DNA from: Nepenthes gracilis | Taxonomy: Eukaryota > Streptophyta > Magnoliopsida > Caryophyllales > Nepenthaceae | Length of the DNA stretch: 64,000 bases | NCBI GenBank assembly: GCA_033239525.1 | Contig: BSYO01000013.1 | Span: 10,192,501-10,256,500, forward strand | Reading direction: 5' to 3' | The notes under the pieces: generated by a model | What the model saw: only the letters and a program-made list of their open reading frames with translations | Told to the model about the DNA's origin: nothing | Database searches by the model: none | Position numbers and translations under genes: made by a program | Shown: positions 12,431 to 23,160 of the stretch, piece after piece | Layout: each line of letters starts with the position of its first letter | Numbering within the stretch: the stretch's first letter is position 1

Positions 12431-13200
12431 GAGCATTATTTCAAAATAAAAATATGGTAATTTATCCAACATATTAAAGTTTCTTCACTAAAAGTTTCAT
12501 GAGATAAATCAGCCATTAACAGTATGTAAAAAGTAGCATATCAGCAAGCATAACAATAGGTTGCAGAACCAACTTCATGATGCATGTTTCTAAATTTTGG
12601 CATTCTAGTACGGTAATAGAAAGGATTATTCTAGAACAAAAATATGGTGATTTATCTCACATCTTAAAGTATATTCAGTAAAAATTTCATGGTATGAATT
12701 GATCAAATAGGGTATGTAAAAATTCAGATATCAGCAAGGTACAGTAGAGTTCATCAAAAGAATGTGAGTTTGACATGTTGCTGAACTTTTCTCATTCTAG
12801 CATGGTAACGGCAAGGATTATTCCAGAGAAAAAAATATAGTGATTTAGCTAATATCGTAAAGTATATTTAGTAAAAATTTTACGGCATGAATTGATCAAA
12901 TGGGGTATAAAAAAATTCGGATATCTTCATGGTGCAGAAGAGTTCAGAAACAGAGTCCCATTTTGACATGTTACTGACCTTTGCTCATTCTAGTATGAAT
13001 TCAGCAAGGATTATTCCAGTAAAAAAATATAGTGATTTAGCTAACATCTTAAAGTATATTTTGAAAAACGTTCATGGCATGAATCGATCCAATGAGGCAT
13101 GAAAAAATTTGGATATCAGCAAGGTGTAGTAGAGTTCAGCAACAAGGTCCCATTTTGACATGTTGCTGAACTTTACTCATTCTACATAAATTCGGTGAGC
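12430..13200. repeat. ~190-bp tandem array, about four units
   Basis: Marker TCAGCAAG (or its variant TCTTCATGG) follows 'gcatat/gatat' at 12541, 12731, 12924 and 13116, giving steps of 190, 193 and 192 bp. Every unit carries 'gacatgttgctgaac', 'ggattattccag', 'tatagtgattta' and 'ttaaagtatatt' or variants. Divergence between units is substantial, so the array is old. Confidence 0.85.
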
Positions 13201-14117
13201 ATTTTAAGTATTGGACTGACAATACTTTAAAATAAGATCAAGAATTCAACAAATGAAAAAGGGAGAGGATTGCTTGCCTGGAAATAATTTTAATTTAATT
13301 TCGAAGTTCAGCTGCCAACCGAGTCATTCTCCAGACTTTGGTTTTGGTTCTTTGTTTTTCTCTGCATTTCCTTTGACTTGCTCTCCATTTTTTCCTCTCT
13401 CTTTTGGTAAATATCTATCATTATTTGTCTATTAATTGGTAAAAATTTCTTGGATTTATTTGAGCTTTCCACATGGCTCATAAGGTGTCAAAAACTTTTG
13501 CTGCCATAAGCTGAATCAGCTTGCATGCATGCTGATGTGCTACCTCTTTGTTTTGCCATTTGTCCCTATTTTATTTGGAAAAATTTGATACATGTTAGTC
13601 CTCAAATATTCCATGTGTCTTTCCTCTTTAGTGCCATGTTCTCCATTAATTTTATTAGTTAGAAATTTAGGGAAAGAGGGTGGAGGAACCGTGGGGTGTG
13701 TTAGTGAGGGTAGAGGGGCTGCCATGGGGGCTTGCTGAATTTCTTAAAATTCAGCTCAATTTATGAGCTGTCACATGTGTTTTAAGTGTTGGAATATATT
13801 AAACTTTACATAATTAATTTAATTTTTATTATATTAAATCAATCGGGCTATGTTCGGTTATTAATCGGGTGCAAATTCGGTGATCAGGTTATCTTGTCAT
13901 CATCCGAAATTAAGTTGATTATTAATAGATTGAGAATTTATTAACTGAGATACTTCTGTATCCTTCATTTTATCATTTATTAATCGAAATTGAAGTCGGT
14001 TTAATCAAATAAATTTTTATCGCATTTCAGTATGAGTTCCTAGCTTCAGATTCTTCCTATTTATTGATCTTAATTTCACATAAATTAATTTAGTTTACTG
14101 AATTATGAATAATGAAA

Positions 14118-14122
14118 TCTTG
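14118..14122. repeat. Target-site duplication of element B (left copy, TCTTG)
   Basis: TCTTG immediately precedes B's left LTR (TGTGATGG). CCTTG follows the right LTR at 23892-23896; one base differs. The exact form CCTTG also occurs at 9849-9853, at the left edge of block A. Confidence 0.55.
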
Positions 14123-14978
14123 TGTGATGGACCGGGGTTATTTTCCTTAAATGACATCCGTCAAGGATAATAACAAACTCGTATTCCTAATTGAAATTTA
14201 TTACTTTCTGTAGAAAATTGGACAGAATTCCGTTTGTAAATCGAGCGTTTGCCAAAATACAAACCCTTATAAATCGACCCTACACAACAATCTACAACCA
14301 TCCACAATAAAACTACAAGTATTAATGCTCACACACTACACAGGATCTAATCGTCGTGCCAACCGAGGCGGCACCGATATCATAACTCCAGTATACTGTC
14401 GGTAGGGAAGGATGCCAACTAGGAACCTCGATAATAACCACAATGAGGAGAACCTGCGGAAGCATAAAAACCACAATACACAGCGGGAACTAATCCATCA
14501 TTCATTCATGCTAAACATCATTAATCATCGCCATACATATTTTATACAGTTTACAAAAGTAGGACTAAAATTCCTGTTGCATACACAAAATCAGCTAAGT
14601 CTCAGCCCTGAGTCTTGCGTGCAATATCAGCTGTCTATCACACTTCTATGATCTACTCTATCTCGTCGGGCATCAATGTGTTATCATCTGAAAGATATAT
14701 AGTAAGGGTGAGCGTATTGCCTAACAAATGCAATCATATATCACCAATTACAGCAATTTACAGGAAAGACAGTAACTGGGTAGGGGAATCATATGACTTG
14801 AATAAAGAAAGCATGCGAGGAGAGGGAACATCGGGAATCATTTAGTTCGCATGTTTGTTCTGATTACGTTTATTTAATTTCATTACTTTCATCAATCTTT
14901 GTGGATCCAGGCTAGTAAGCCGTACTAACCAACGATATGAGAAGACGAGGAAAAAAATGTGTCTGTCACACAATCTAA

Positions 14979-15112
14979 GGCCGGCTATATTTTAGGTCTG
15001 CAGCACTCGACCATTGACTACATTTTAAGTCTACAACACTTAACCATCGGCTACATTTTAGGTTTGCAGCACTCGACCATCGGCTATATTTTAGGCCTAC
15101 GCACTCGGCCAT
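14979..15112. repeat. ~33-36-bp minisatellite, four units, in B's 3' LTR
   Basis: The unit resembles 'ggctacattttaggtctgca' followed by 'gcactcgaccatc', repeated head to tail. Because the period is near a multiple of three, a repetitive reading frame appears, but it is LTR sequence. The equivalent array in the other LTR is at 22178-22314. Confidence 0.85.
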
Positions 15113-15663
15113 TTCAATCACCCCATATCCCCCGGGGACCAGGGCAATCCTCGTTCTTCCACAGTAGCATTCTAAAGCGTACCTTGAACATCACCCCAAA
15201 GAGCGGCTGGAGTATTCCTTGGGTTCCCACCGTGATGTACATGGTAAGCTAGAGGGTACTACCCCTATGATCCGTGGTCCTAGTTTCAATATTAGTCTTA
15301 ATCCTTTGAAGGGGAATCCACCATTTTTCATATACATTCACAAATCGGAAAATCGCATTTCCATCACATGTCTCCATCCGGGAGACCAAATCCATCACTT
15401 CACACTTTGTGGATTCCCTTCCATTTACTCGTTTGGTTCTTTTCTTTCATTTGGAGTTCAGATCTTTCAACCAATAAGTCGTCGTAAGAGAGTTTGGTTA
15501 TACTTACCTCCGTTGGTCAAACACCATCTTAGAAGCTACCGAGATGCATCCGCTTGATCCCAGTGCACAATTACACATTTTAGAGCTTACAATTGATACA
15601 ACATTTAGTCATAAGTTCCATCATAATTGAAGAGAGTTAAAGCATGCACCCTTGCCTTCTAAT

Positions 15664-15930
15664 TTCAGGTGAACAGTGTTAGGCAACTTTTAGAGGGCTC
15701 GGATGCGGCAAATGGGTCAAATTTTACAAAATCGGACGTCCGATCAACACATACTTACTTTTGGGGTGCGGGGATTCATAATTTAAAGTCATTTCAACAT
15801 TTTATGAAGGTATAAGCATGCAATTTCCCCTTTTTATCTCGGGTGAACAGTGTCAACGCCCATTAAAAGGGCCCAAACGCCGCGAACTGGTCGAGACGTA
15901 CGGGATCGATCGCGTGGCCGACATATATCG
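15664..15930. repeat. ~174-bp tandem repeat, two units, in B's 3' LTR
   Basis: Units start near 15664 (TTCAGGTGAACAG) and 15838 (TCGGGTGAACAG). They are the same repeat as the three units in G's LTR and the two at 22872 and 23046 in B's other LTR. Confidence 0.75.
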
Positions 15931-16297
15931 AACGGCCCAATTTTCCGTAGGTTAGGGTTTGGCGATACTCCACCGGTCGGATCGGTGAGTAAATCGGACA
16001 ATAAATTACACAATCTTTGGTCTCACGTCAAGGGTATCACATTTTCCATGGTTTGGGTGGGTATCGAGATAAAAATACCCGATGATAACTGAAAAATATC
16101 GAAAGAGAAAAGTTAGTGAGTAGGAGAACACTTGCCTCGATGCGTGCTATCACTTTTACAACTTGCTCTCGGACGGATTCAGACTCTACGCCTCGATCTC
16201 CTCCTTTCTCTCTCTAAAACCGGTGCTCTTCCTCTCTCCTCCTCTCCCAAAACCCTCTGGAAATGAGAAAAATCGAAGAAACGCAAAGCAGGTTGCG

Positions 16298-16305
16298 CTT
16301 TTATA
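16298..16305 (-). promoter_or_regulatory. TATA box of B's 3' LTR
   Basis: TATAAAAG on the minus strand lies about 160 nt upstream of the predicted leader donor and downstream of the GC-rich U3 motifs. The corresponding position in the other LTR (about 23549-23557) reads TATAAAAA. This is the usual place of an LTR promoter; activity is inferred. Confidence 0.55.
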
Positions 16306-16636
16306 CCTCTCGGGGTGCTTGAGCGCCGAGCGAGCAGGCGGCGAGCGCAGCCTCGCTGCCGACTTGTGCTCGAGCGCGCACAAGCGCTCAATGGGCGGGG
16401 GAGCCACTGGATTTTACCGCTCGAGCACAGGCGCGGCCTGCTGCTTGCGCCACTGCTTTTTGGGCTTGAGCTTGCGCTTGAGCGCATAGTAGGCGCGGTC
16501 TACTGGCAGCATTTTAGCAGTTCACAACCCGATTTTCCTTCCAATATGCATACTCATTCATTCAATAGGTCTAGTATTAATTATTATCACGTTGATTTCC
16601 TTGTCTTTATTATATTTTTAGACCTGAAACCTCACA

Positions 16637-16650
16637 ACTCTCCCCCACTT
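16637..16650 (-). other. Polypurine tract of element B
   Basis: Minus-strand AAGTGGGGGAGAGT directly precedes the 3' LTR start TGTGAGG. It is preceded by 'gacgaaatttctat', the typical run-up in Gypsy elements. It confirms minus orientation. Confidence 0.9.
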
Positions 16651-16696
16651 ATAGAAATTTCGTCCAGAAATTTAACGAATCCAAAACTGAAATAAG

Positions 16697-17010
16697 CTAC
16701 ATACCTCGGAATAGGTGGGGATACTTTTCACAGATTTTGTCCTCTCTTTCCCATGTCGCCTCCTCGCAGGAGTAATTCCTCCATAAAATTTTCACGAGAG
16801 GAATCGTCTTGGAGCTCAAAATTTGGTCCTTGCAGTCTAAGATTTCCACCAATCCTCTACAAAAGCTAAATCCTCGTTGATAGCTAAAGGACCATAATCA
16901 ATCACATGAGATGGATCATACACGTACTTCCTTAACATGGAAACATGGAAGACGTTATGCACCTCGGCTAAACTCGGTGGCAAAGTTAGGTGGTACGCCA
17001 CCTCGCCAAC
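16697..17010 (-). pseudogene. B integrase C-terminal tail with chromodomain
   Basis: The frame reads VGEVAYHLTLPP, HNVFHVSMLRKYVYDPSHV, DYGPLAINEDLAF, then after a frameshift EILDCKDQILSSKTIPLVK and WRNYSCEEATWERED, ending KYPHLFRGM-stop at 16697. The KTIPLVK...W...EEATWE pattern is the chromodomain of chromoviruses, which directs integration to histone-marked heterochromatin. The domain looks complete apart from the upstream frameshift. Its presence is the main reason for the chromovirus call. Confidence 0.85.
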
Positions 17011-17973
17011 TCACTCAAGAATCTCAAACGGTCCAATGAAACACGCTTTCAACTTCCCTTTTATGCCAAATCTGGAAATCTCCTTCCACGGTGAGACCTT
17101 AAGGAAGACGAAATCTCCAACCTTGAATCTGAGCTCGGATCTCATTTGATCAGCATAACTTTTCTGTTGGCTTTGGGCGACTTTTAACTTTTTCACAACC
17201 ACCGCAATCTTTTCCGACGTCTCCCGAATAACATTCGGGCCCAACAACCGGCTATCCCCGGTCTCCTCCCAATGGATCGGAGATCGACACTTCCTATCAT
17301 AAAGTGCCTCAAAGAGAGCCATTTTGATACTTGCTTGGAAATTGTTGTTATAAGCGAACTTAGCCAGCGCTAGAAAATCATCTCAATTCCCATGGAACTC
17401 CAATACCGAAGCCTGAAGCATATCCTCTGGTATCTGGATCGTCCGCTCAGACTAGCCATTCGTCTGAGGATGATACGTTGTACTAAACTTCAGGTTCGTC
17501 CCTAACTCCCAATGCAAGCTCTCCCAAAATTTAGAGACGAACCGTGGATTGCGATCAGACACAATTGATGCTAGCACGCAATGCAGTCTCACGATCTCGT
17601 TGATGTACAAATGTGCCAGACGATTGTGGGAGTATATAGTTCGAATGGCTATAAAATAAGAAAATTTCATCAACCGGTCAACAATGACCAAGATCGCATC
17701 ATGATTCTTTAGAGTTCTAGGCAATCCTGACACAAAGTCCATCGAGATGTCCCCCCACTTCCAGTTGGGAATGGGTAGGGGCTATAATAATCCAGAAGGC
17801 TTTCTCCTTTCATCCTTCGGCTGCTGATAGACGAGATATCGATTAACGAAAGCCACGATCTCTCTCCGCATGTTTCTCCACCAGAACATTTTCCTCAAAT
17901 CCTGATAGATCTTATTTATACCGGGGTGAATCGTGTATCGAGTCCTATGTGCCTCCATTATTTTTTCCTTCAA
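17011..17973 (-). pseudogene. B integrase (zinc-binding and core domains)
   Basis: The zinc-binding domain has the two His (AHRTRYTIH), but both Cys of the CLTC-type motif are Tyr (RYLVYQQ; 17836-17838 and 17827-17829), so zinc cannot be held. The catalytic core follows: MDFVSGLP with the first Asp, IVSDRNPRF with the second, and TIQIPEDM after a stop that replaces the Gln of NGQSERT. The C-terminal part (KSYADQMRSELRFKVGDFVFLKVSPWK) is open and typical of Gypsy. Stops at several places separate the pieces. This enzyme would insert the cDNA into chromatin. Confidence 0.88.
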
Positions 17974-18337
17974 TTCCTTAACATCTGGTACACACAGTCA
18001 CTCTCGAAATCTCAAAACTCCATCTATACGCTCACTAAAATCAACTCGAAAATCCTGCTAAAGTCCCCCACAATATCCATCAGAAATGGGTCACTCACCC
18101 GCCCTTCCTTAATCTTCTGAAGGATCTCGGCTGTACCTGCAGAAAGGATAACATCATTTGATTACCCTTAGTGTAGCGCTAGATATGGCAAGACTTCAAG
18201 CAGTCTAATAACTCCATCTGCTTAATCTGCATGGTCGTTACTCAACAGGTTCAGCGACTCAAGGCATCTATGACCACATTTGCTTGCCCTAGTCGATACT
18301 GGATCTCACAATCGTAGTCCTTGAGAAACTCAGTCCA

Positions 18338-19377
18338 TCACCGCTGCCTCATATTTAGCTCCTTCTTCGAGGACAAATACTTGAGGCTCTTGTGGTCGGA
18401 GTACACCAGAAATTTCTCGCCATATAGACAGTGTCTCCAAATTTTCAAAGCAAAAACCACCAAGGCCAACTCTAAGTCGTGAGTTGGATAGTTTTTCTCA
18501 TGAATCTTCAACTGTCGAGATCCATAAGCAACTACTCTTCCCGTTTGCATAAGAACACACCCAAGTCCCACTTTAGAGGCGTTGTAGTATACTTTGAACC
18601 CACCAGAATTATCAGGAAGAGTCAGAATCGGGGCAGTTGTCAACCGATCCTTCAACTTCTGGAAGCTTTTCTCACACTTCTCAGTCCAGGCGAAACTGAC
18701 CTCCTTCTTTGTCAGACGAGTGAGGGGCAAGGCTATCTGAGAAAAATTCTCCACAAAACGACGATAATAGCTAGCCATCACCAAAAAGCTTTGAACTTTA
18801 GACATGGTCGTCGGCCGACACCAATTGACCACCGCTTCAATTTTCTACGGGTCCACCGAGATGCCTCAATGAGAAATTACATGGCCTAAGAATACCACCC
18901 TGTCAAGCCAAAACTCACACTTCTTCAGTTTTGCGAATAACTGATGTTCCCGAAGAGTCTGCAGCACAATTCTCAAGTGCCCTTCATGCTCAGCACAACA
19001 AACTTATCCAAGAATGGTTGGAAGACCTGGTTCATCAGGTCCATAAACACGGCTGGAGTATTAGTCAACCCGGACAGCATCACCAAAAATTCATAGTGAC
19101 CATACCTCATTTGGAAAGCCGTCTCTGCAATATCCTCCTGCTTAATACGAAGTTGATGATATCTCGACTGAAGGTCAATCTTAGAATACACTAAGGATCC
19201 CTGTAATTGGTTAAAGAGGTCATCGATCCACGGCAGATGATACTTGTTCTTGATTGTAATTTTATTCAACTCACGGTAGTCTATACATAACCTCAAGGCC
19301 CCATCCTTCTTTTTGACGAATAGGATCGAAGCGCCCCACGGTGACACACCGGGTCTAATGAAACCCGTATCAAGCAA
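18338..19377 (-). pseudogene. B reverse transcriptase and RNase H domains
   Basis: The RT fingers/palm are recognisable: [43 protein letters not shown]. The MPFGLTNAP block has become MLSGLTNTP. After DKFVV the frame jumps to [13 protein letters not shown], so the FIDDILVYSK segment with two catalytic Asp residues is missing (junction near 18991). The thumb continues to FLGHVISH. RNase H starts near 18620; its first catalytic Asp is Asn ([11 protein letters not shown] at 18581-18583), while the LELA and YSDHKSL residues remain. A stop follows MRQR at 18338, although the frame continues with WTEFLKDYDC and ends near ALSR (18250). Confidence 0.9.
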
Positions 19378-19389
19378 GTCCTACAGCTG

Positions 19390-21082
19390 CTATTTGAACT
19401 CCTTTAACTCAACAGGAGCCATGCGGTAGGGGGCTTTCGATATGGGTGCCGATCCCAGCACGAGATCAATACCAAATTCAATCTCACGATGTCGTGGCAG
19501 GGCAGATAACTTGTCGGGAAATACGTCCTCGAATTCACACTCTACTGGAATGTCCTTTACGGACAAATCCTGACTTTCCACCACACTAACATAAGCCAAA
19601 AAGGCTTCGCACCCGCTATTCAACAAATGGCAAACCTGTAAAGCAGAAATAAAACTAGACGGCTCCACTCTCCGAACTCCTTGAATATAGAAAGATTTGC
19701 AATCCAGAATAGCAAAGTCCACTCTTTTGTGGAAACAATCAATAGTGGCATGATACTTAGACAGCCAATTCATACCTAAGATAACATCAAAATCACGTAT
19801 GTCTTGAAGAATCAAATCAATTGCTAGAAGAAGTCTCTTTACCTCCACAATACACCTTGGATAGGACACATCGGCCACAATAGAGGACCCCGTGGGCGTG
19901 GATACAACTAAAGAAAAATCAAGGGTCACGGGGGAGGGTGTAATACAACAAACCAGCTGAGAAAAAATAAAAGAGTGCGTGGACCCAGAGTTAAAAGGTA
20001 CTGAGCAAGAAATACCACAAAATAGAAGTATACCTTCCACCACCTCATCTGATGCTCTGGACTCACTAGCAGACACCGCAAAAGCTTTACCCTGCACCGC
20101 TGGCTTCGGATCCCTAATCCTCGATGCCTGAGGGCACTCCCTGGCTCTATGCCCCACTTGGCCACAAGTGAAGCAAGCACCCGTCAACTTAGGACACAGT
20201 CTACCCTCATGCATTCTTTTATAGTGCTGACATGAACCCACCAAGGCTTGAGAAGACGATGAAATCTGGCGACTCCTCTGACCACTCTGTCCAAAAATCG
20301 GTAGCCTTGGCTTCTTGTATGGTCTCCCCGAACTAGTCTTGGTGCTGGCACTTGTCCCGCTCTTACTAGCCGACCTCTTTCTGAAAAATTCTTCTTTTGC
20401 ACGCTCTTGCTCATAAATCAAGGCCCAATCCAGCACATCTGCATAGGTGGCCAATTTAAGGGTCGCCAGCTGCTTGTGAATATCATCCCGCAAGCCCATT
20501 AAGAACTTCCTAGTCCTCCTTTCTTTATCTTCGACCATATAGGGAGCGAACCGTGACAACTCCAAAAACTTGGCTTCGTACTCTGCCATCGTCCAGTTCC
20601 CTTGCCTTAGCTTGAAAAATTCCTCCTCTTTCTGAACACGGAGGCTAGATGGAAAATACTTATCTAAAAACGCATCCTTAATTCCAGGTAATCTCATCCT
20701 CCAGTACACCCAACACTCTTTTCCTCATCTACCACCAATGGTGTGCTTCACCTTCCAACCGGTAAGATGTAAACAGCACCCGATTCTCTGCTGGACATCT
20801 GATCACGGCAAATACCCTCTTAAGGCTCTCTAACCACGAATTTGCCTTAAGTGGGTCAAGCTCTCCCGTAAACGTCGATACTCACTCCTGAATGAAGTGA
20901 TCATAAGCAGATGGCTCTAGATTAGCAGGAGCCTGAACAGGAGCCTGAGCAAGAACAGGGGTCAGATGTTACTGTTCCATATTCTCAATGATGTTTGTGA
21001 GATGCCCCAATAAATTAAGATACTCTGCCTCTCAATCTCGGAGCGACTCATCCCTTTGCAAACCTTGGCGTCTACGTGGCAT
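19390..21082 (-). pseudogene. B gag and aspartic protease domains
   Basis: The gag domain runs from 21082, with stops in its first 120 codons, then is open from 20709. The stretch with LDKYFPSS and RQGNWTMAEYEAKF is typical of plant Gypsy gag. A CCHC knuckle, CFTCGQVGHRAREC, is intact at about 20134-20176 and would bind element RNA. The protease follows; its catalytic Asp-Ser/Thr-Gly is here FNSGSTHSF, with Asn (AAC, 19990-19992) where Asp is required, so it should be dead. The open stretch ends just before RT at 19390 with the usual PYRMAPVELKE linker. It is one of the longest intact reading frames in the window. Confidence 0.9.
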
Positions 21083-21307
21083 TGCCAACTTTAGAAGTCA
21101 CCACTAAAAAAGAAACAACAAAGGTTGTGCCAAAGGTTTAACCGTCCGCAATGATATTACCAGATACGATAACATTTATGCAATTAAAGAGAACATTCGA
21201 AATGAGGGTACTTAATTATCCTAACTTTTCCACGTTCACTCATTTGCCCTTAACTCATACTTTCCTAGGCTTCCGCATAAATTCAGATCCATCCTAAGGC
21301 ATCACTT
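21083..21307 (-). other. B leader between PBS and gag
   Basis: This is an untranslated stretch of about 225 nt between the primer site and the gag ATG at 21082. I see no motif of note in it. Confidence 0.6.
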
Positions 21308-21318
21308 CTCTGATACCA
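21308..21318 (-). other. Primer binding site of element B (initiator Met tRNA)
   Basis: Minus-strand TGGTATCAGAG follows two bases (GT) after the end of the 5' LTR. It is complementary to the 3' end of plant tRNA-iMet and is perfect over these 11 bases. Confidence 0.9.
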
Positions 21319-22177
21319 ACTATGACAGACCGGGTTATTTTTCTTAAATAACCTCCGTCAAGAATAATAATAAACTAGTATTCCTAATTAAAATTTATTA
21401 ATTTATGTAGAAAATTGTGCAGAGTTTCATTTGTAAATCGAGCATTTGCAAAAATACAAGCACCTGTAAATCGATCCTGCACAACAATCTATAACAATCC
21501 ACAATAAAACTACAAGTCTTAATGCTCAACACACTACATAGGATCTAATCGCCGCATCAATGGAGGCGGCGCCGATATCATAACTCTAATATAATGCCGG
21601 TGGGGAAGGATGCTAACTTGGAACCTCGATAATAACCACAATGAGGAGAACGTGCGGAAGCATGAAAACCACAATACACAGCGGGAACTAATCCATCATT
21701 CATTCATGCTAATTATCATTAATCATTGCCATACATGTTTTATACATTTTACAAAAGTAGGACCAAAATTTCTGTTGCATACACAAAATCAGCTAAGTCT
21801 CAGCCCCAAGTCCTACGTGCAATATCAGCTGTCTATCACACTTCTATGATCTACTTTGTCTCGTTGGGAATCAATGTGTTCTTATTTGAAAGACTTATAG
21901 TAAGGGTGAGCGTATTGCCCAACAAATGATATCATATATCACTAACTACAGCAATTTACAGGAAAGACAGTAACTGGGTAGGGGAATCATATAACTTGAA
22001 TAAAGAAAGCATACGAGGAGAGGGAACATCGAGAATCATTTAGTTCGCATGTTTGTTCTAGTTACGTTCATTTAATTTCATTGCTTTCATCAATCTTTGC
22101 AGACCCGGGCTAGTAGATTATACTAACCAACGAAGTGAGGGGACGAGGAAAGGAATGTGTCTGCCACACATTCTAAG

Positions 22178-22314
22178 GCTGGCTACATTTTTGGTCTGCA
22201 GTACTTGACCATCGGAAACATTTTAGGTCTACAACATTCGACCATCGGCTATATTTTAAGTCTGTAGCACTCGACCATCGGCTACATTTTAGGCCAGTAG
22301 CACTCGGCCATCTC
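22178..22314. repeat. ~33-36-bp minisatellite, four units, in B's 5' LTR
   Basis: This is the same head-to-tail unit as at 14979-15112, here with 'ggctacatttttggtctgca' as its first member. Unit number is the same as in the other LTR. Confidence 0.8.
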
Positions 22315-22871
22315 AATTGCCCCATATCCCTCGGGGACTAGGGCAATTCTCATTCTTTCATAATAGTATCCTAAAGTGTACCGTGAACATCACCTGTCTA
22401 TTGGAGCGGCCAGAGTATTCCTTAGGTTCCCACCGTGATGTACATGGCAAGCTAGAGGGTACTATCCTTATGATCCGTACTCCTAGTTTCAAGATTAGTC
22501 TTAATCCTTTGAAGGGGAATCCACCATTTTTTATATATATTCTCAAATCAGGAAATCACATTCCCATCACATGTCTCCATCAGGGAGACCAAATCCATCA
22601 CTTTACACTTTGTGGATTCCCTTTTATTTACTCGTTTGGTTTCTTTCTTTCATTTGGAGCTTAAATCTTTCAACCAATAAATTTAACTCGTAAGAGAGTT
22701 TGGTTATACTTACCTCCGTTGGTCAAATACCACCTTACAAGCCTCCGAAATGCATCCGCTTGATCCCGGTGCACAATTACACATTTAAGAGCTTACAATT
22801 TGACACAACATTTAGTCATAAGTTCCATCACAATTGAAGAGAGCTAAAGTATGTACACTTACCTTCCAATT

Positions 22872-23160
22872 TTGGGTGAACAGTGTTAGGCCACTTTTAG
22901 AAGGCTCGGACGCCCGCAAACGGGTCAAATTTTACGAATCGGACGTCCGGTCAACACATACTTACTTTTGGGATGCGGGGATTCATAATTTAAAGTCATT
23001 TCAACATTTTATGACGGTAAAAACATGCAATTTTCCCTTTTTGTCTTGGGTGAACAGTGTCAGCACCCATTTAGAGGGCCCAAACATCGCGAACGGATCA
23101 AGACGTGCGAGATCGATTGCGCGGCCGACATATATACACATTTGGGACGTGGAGATTTTA
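22872..23160. repeat. ~174-bp tandem repeat, two units, in B's 5' LTR
   Basis: Units begin at 22872 and 23046 with TTGGGTGAACAGTG. The spacing is 174 bp, as in the partner LTR and in G. Confidence 0.75.

Larger units (their letters stand above)
10249..13277 (-). other. Predicted LTR leader intron in A (GC-AG, 3.0 kb)
   Basis: In minus sense the donor is TTTCCAG|GCAAGC and the acceptor TTTTCTTTCCCTTCAG|ATACTTC. The pyrimidine tract at the acceptor is among the best in the window. The interval holds the GGTTCA-rich region and the 190-bp tandem repeat, which may explain why it is longer than the equivalent interval in other LTRs. Prediction from sequence only. Confidence 0.35.
9854..14117 (-). 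mobile_element. LTR-like block A (4.3 kb)
   Basis: This is a long, old, minus-oriented LTR-like sequence inserted in D. LTR character comes from the 'agagtaagccaaatacttaacaag' block, an acceptor-like TTTCCCTTCAG on the minus strand (10249), a donor-like CAG|GCAAGC (13277) and a pyrimidine-rich U3/R boundary. It contains a GGTTCA-rich stretch and a ~190-bp tandem array. The ends are not clean TG...CA, so limits rest on the pentamers CCTTG (9849-9853) and TCTTG (14118-14122). It may be a solo LTR or a truncated one. No coding potential was seen; short frames at 9698-9889, 13253-13435 and 13540-13725 have no recognisable content. Confidence 0.5.
14688..16135 (-). other. Predicted LTR leader intron in B's 3' LTR (GC-AG)
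   Basis: Minus-strand donor CATCGAG|GCAAGTG (first intron base 16135) and acceptor ATATATCTTTCAG|ATGATAAC (last intron base 14688) give an interval of 1448 nt. In B's other LTR the acceptor AG has become AA (about 21886) while the donor at 23397 is intact. This matters because the right copy is the 5' LTR that would head a transcript. Confidence 0.4.
14123..16636 (-). mobile_element. Element B, 3' LTR (left)
   Basis: The LTR runs TGTGATGGACCGGG ... AACCTCACA and is matched along its whole length by 21321-23891. In minus sense it starts TGTGAGG at 16636 and ends CATCACA at 14123. Contents in minus sense: U3 with GC-rich CTCGAGCGC motifs, TATAAAAG at 16298-16305, a leader donor GAG|GCAAGTG at 16135, two ~174-bp 'gaacagtg' units, a ~33-bp minisatellite and an acceptor CTTTCAG|ATG at 14688. 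By eye the two LTRs differ at roughly 10-15% of sites over the first 250 bp, so the insertion is old. Confidence 0.9.
16697..21082 (-). pseudogene. Element B gag-pol polyprotein (Ty3/Gypsy chromovirus, Tekay/Del-type), inactivated
   Basis: This is one polyprotein reading direction from an ATG at 21082 (MPRRRQGLQRDES) to a TAG at 16697, about 4.4 kb and near full length for the clade. Order: gag, CCHC zinc knuckle, aspartic protease, reverse transcriptase, RNase H, integrase, chromodomain. It is the order of Ty3/Gypsy, and the C-terminal chromodomain with the DPSHV-type linker points to Tekay/Del. The frame is broken by many in-frame stops (several at Trp codons turned to TGA/TAG), small frameshifts and a deletion through the RT catalytic site. 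It cannot make a functional product. Individual domains are listed separately. Confidence 0.9.
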
